In this document: piece by piece, positions 19,805 through 19,829 of the stretch
How the letters are laid out: each line of letters opens with the position of its first letter
Numbering within the stretch: the stretch's first letter is position 1
Assembly (NCBI GenBank): GCA_000310025.1
Contig: FN648466.1
Span: 40,229 to 60,057 of the forward strand
DNA from: Ectocarpus siliculosus
Lineage: Eukaryota; Sar; Phaeophyceae; Ectocarpales; Ectocarpaceae
DNA length: 19,829 bases
Direction: 5' to 3'
Translations under genes and position numbers: made by a program
Notes under the pieces: model-generated
What the model was told of the DNA's origin: nothing
Database searches by the model: none
Seen by the model: only the letters and a program-made list of their open reading frames with translations

Positions 19805-19829
19805 GAGTACGCCCCCCCCCCCCCCCCCC
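19805..19829 (+). repeat. Retroelement 3' tail ending in C18 at the window edge
   Basis: After the stop codon there are only seven more bases before 18 C (19812-19829), which end the window. The RT frame thus runs almost to the element's terminus, with essentially no 3' UTR. The true length of the tract is unknown because the window stops. Confidence 0.7.

Overview
The window looks like nuclear DNA from a stramenopile, most likely a brown alga of the Ectocarpus type. Three things point there. Coding DNA is broken into short exons with clear GT-AG junctions. One gene begins with a signal peptide followed directly by a phenylalanine-led transit peptide, the targeting style of plastids of red-algal origin. 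The DNA is full of C-homopolymers, CAG/GCT runs and transposon debris. No operons, Shine-Dalgarno sites, CRISPR arrays, tRNA or rRNA genes were seen. The genus is an inference.

Layout. 1-2158: one minus-strand first exon (2158-1814) that leads into unresolved DNA. 2765-3361: three tandem copies of a 209-bp unit. 4534-6437 (+): a three-exon gene of about 506 aa with a very acidic N-terminus and a C-terminal SAP-like fold. 7262-10202 (-): an intron-rich gene for a P-element/THAP9-type transposase that keeps recognisable catalytic motifs. These two genes point tail to tail. 11939-17338 (+): a plastid-targeted DUF3054 membrane protein in at least six exons, with its 3' end missing from the window. 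17994-19829 (+): remnants of a non-LTR retrotransposon family, namely a short 3' scrap, a C18 tract, a 5'-truncated reverse transcriptase, then another C18 tract at the window edge. A third scrap of the same 3' terminus lies at about 14746.

How the parts relate. The DUF3054 gene is the only clear host gene. The retroelement copies lie inside its introns, or they terminate it. The SAP gene and the transposase gene may be one transposon. The minus-strand transposase shows no THAP finger and no recognisable C-terminal domain. The plus-strand protein carries a stretch that resembles that C-terminal domain plus a SAP-like DNA-binding fold. This two-gene split transposase is the most interesting possibility here, but it is an inference: no convincing terminal inverted repeats were found by eye.

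Limits. All splice models were built by hand from phase, junction sequence and protein logic. The exon 2/3 junction of the transposase and the exon 2/3 phase of the DUF3054 gene are the weakest points.
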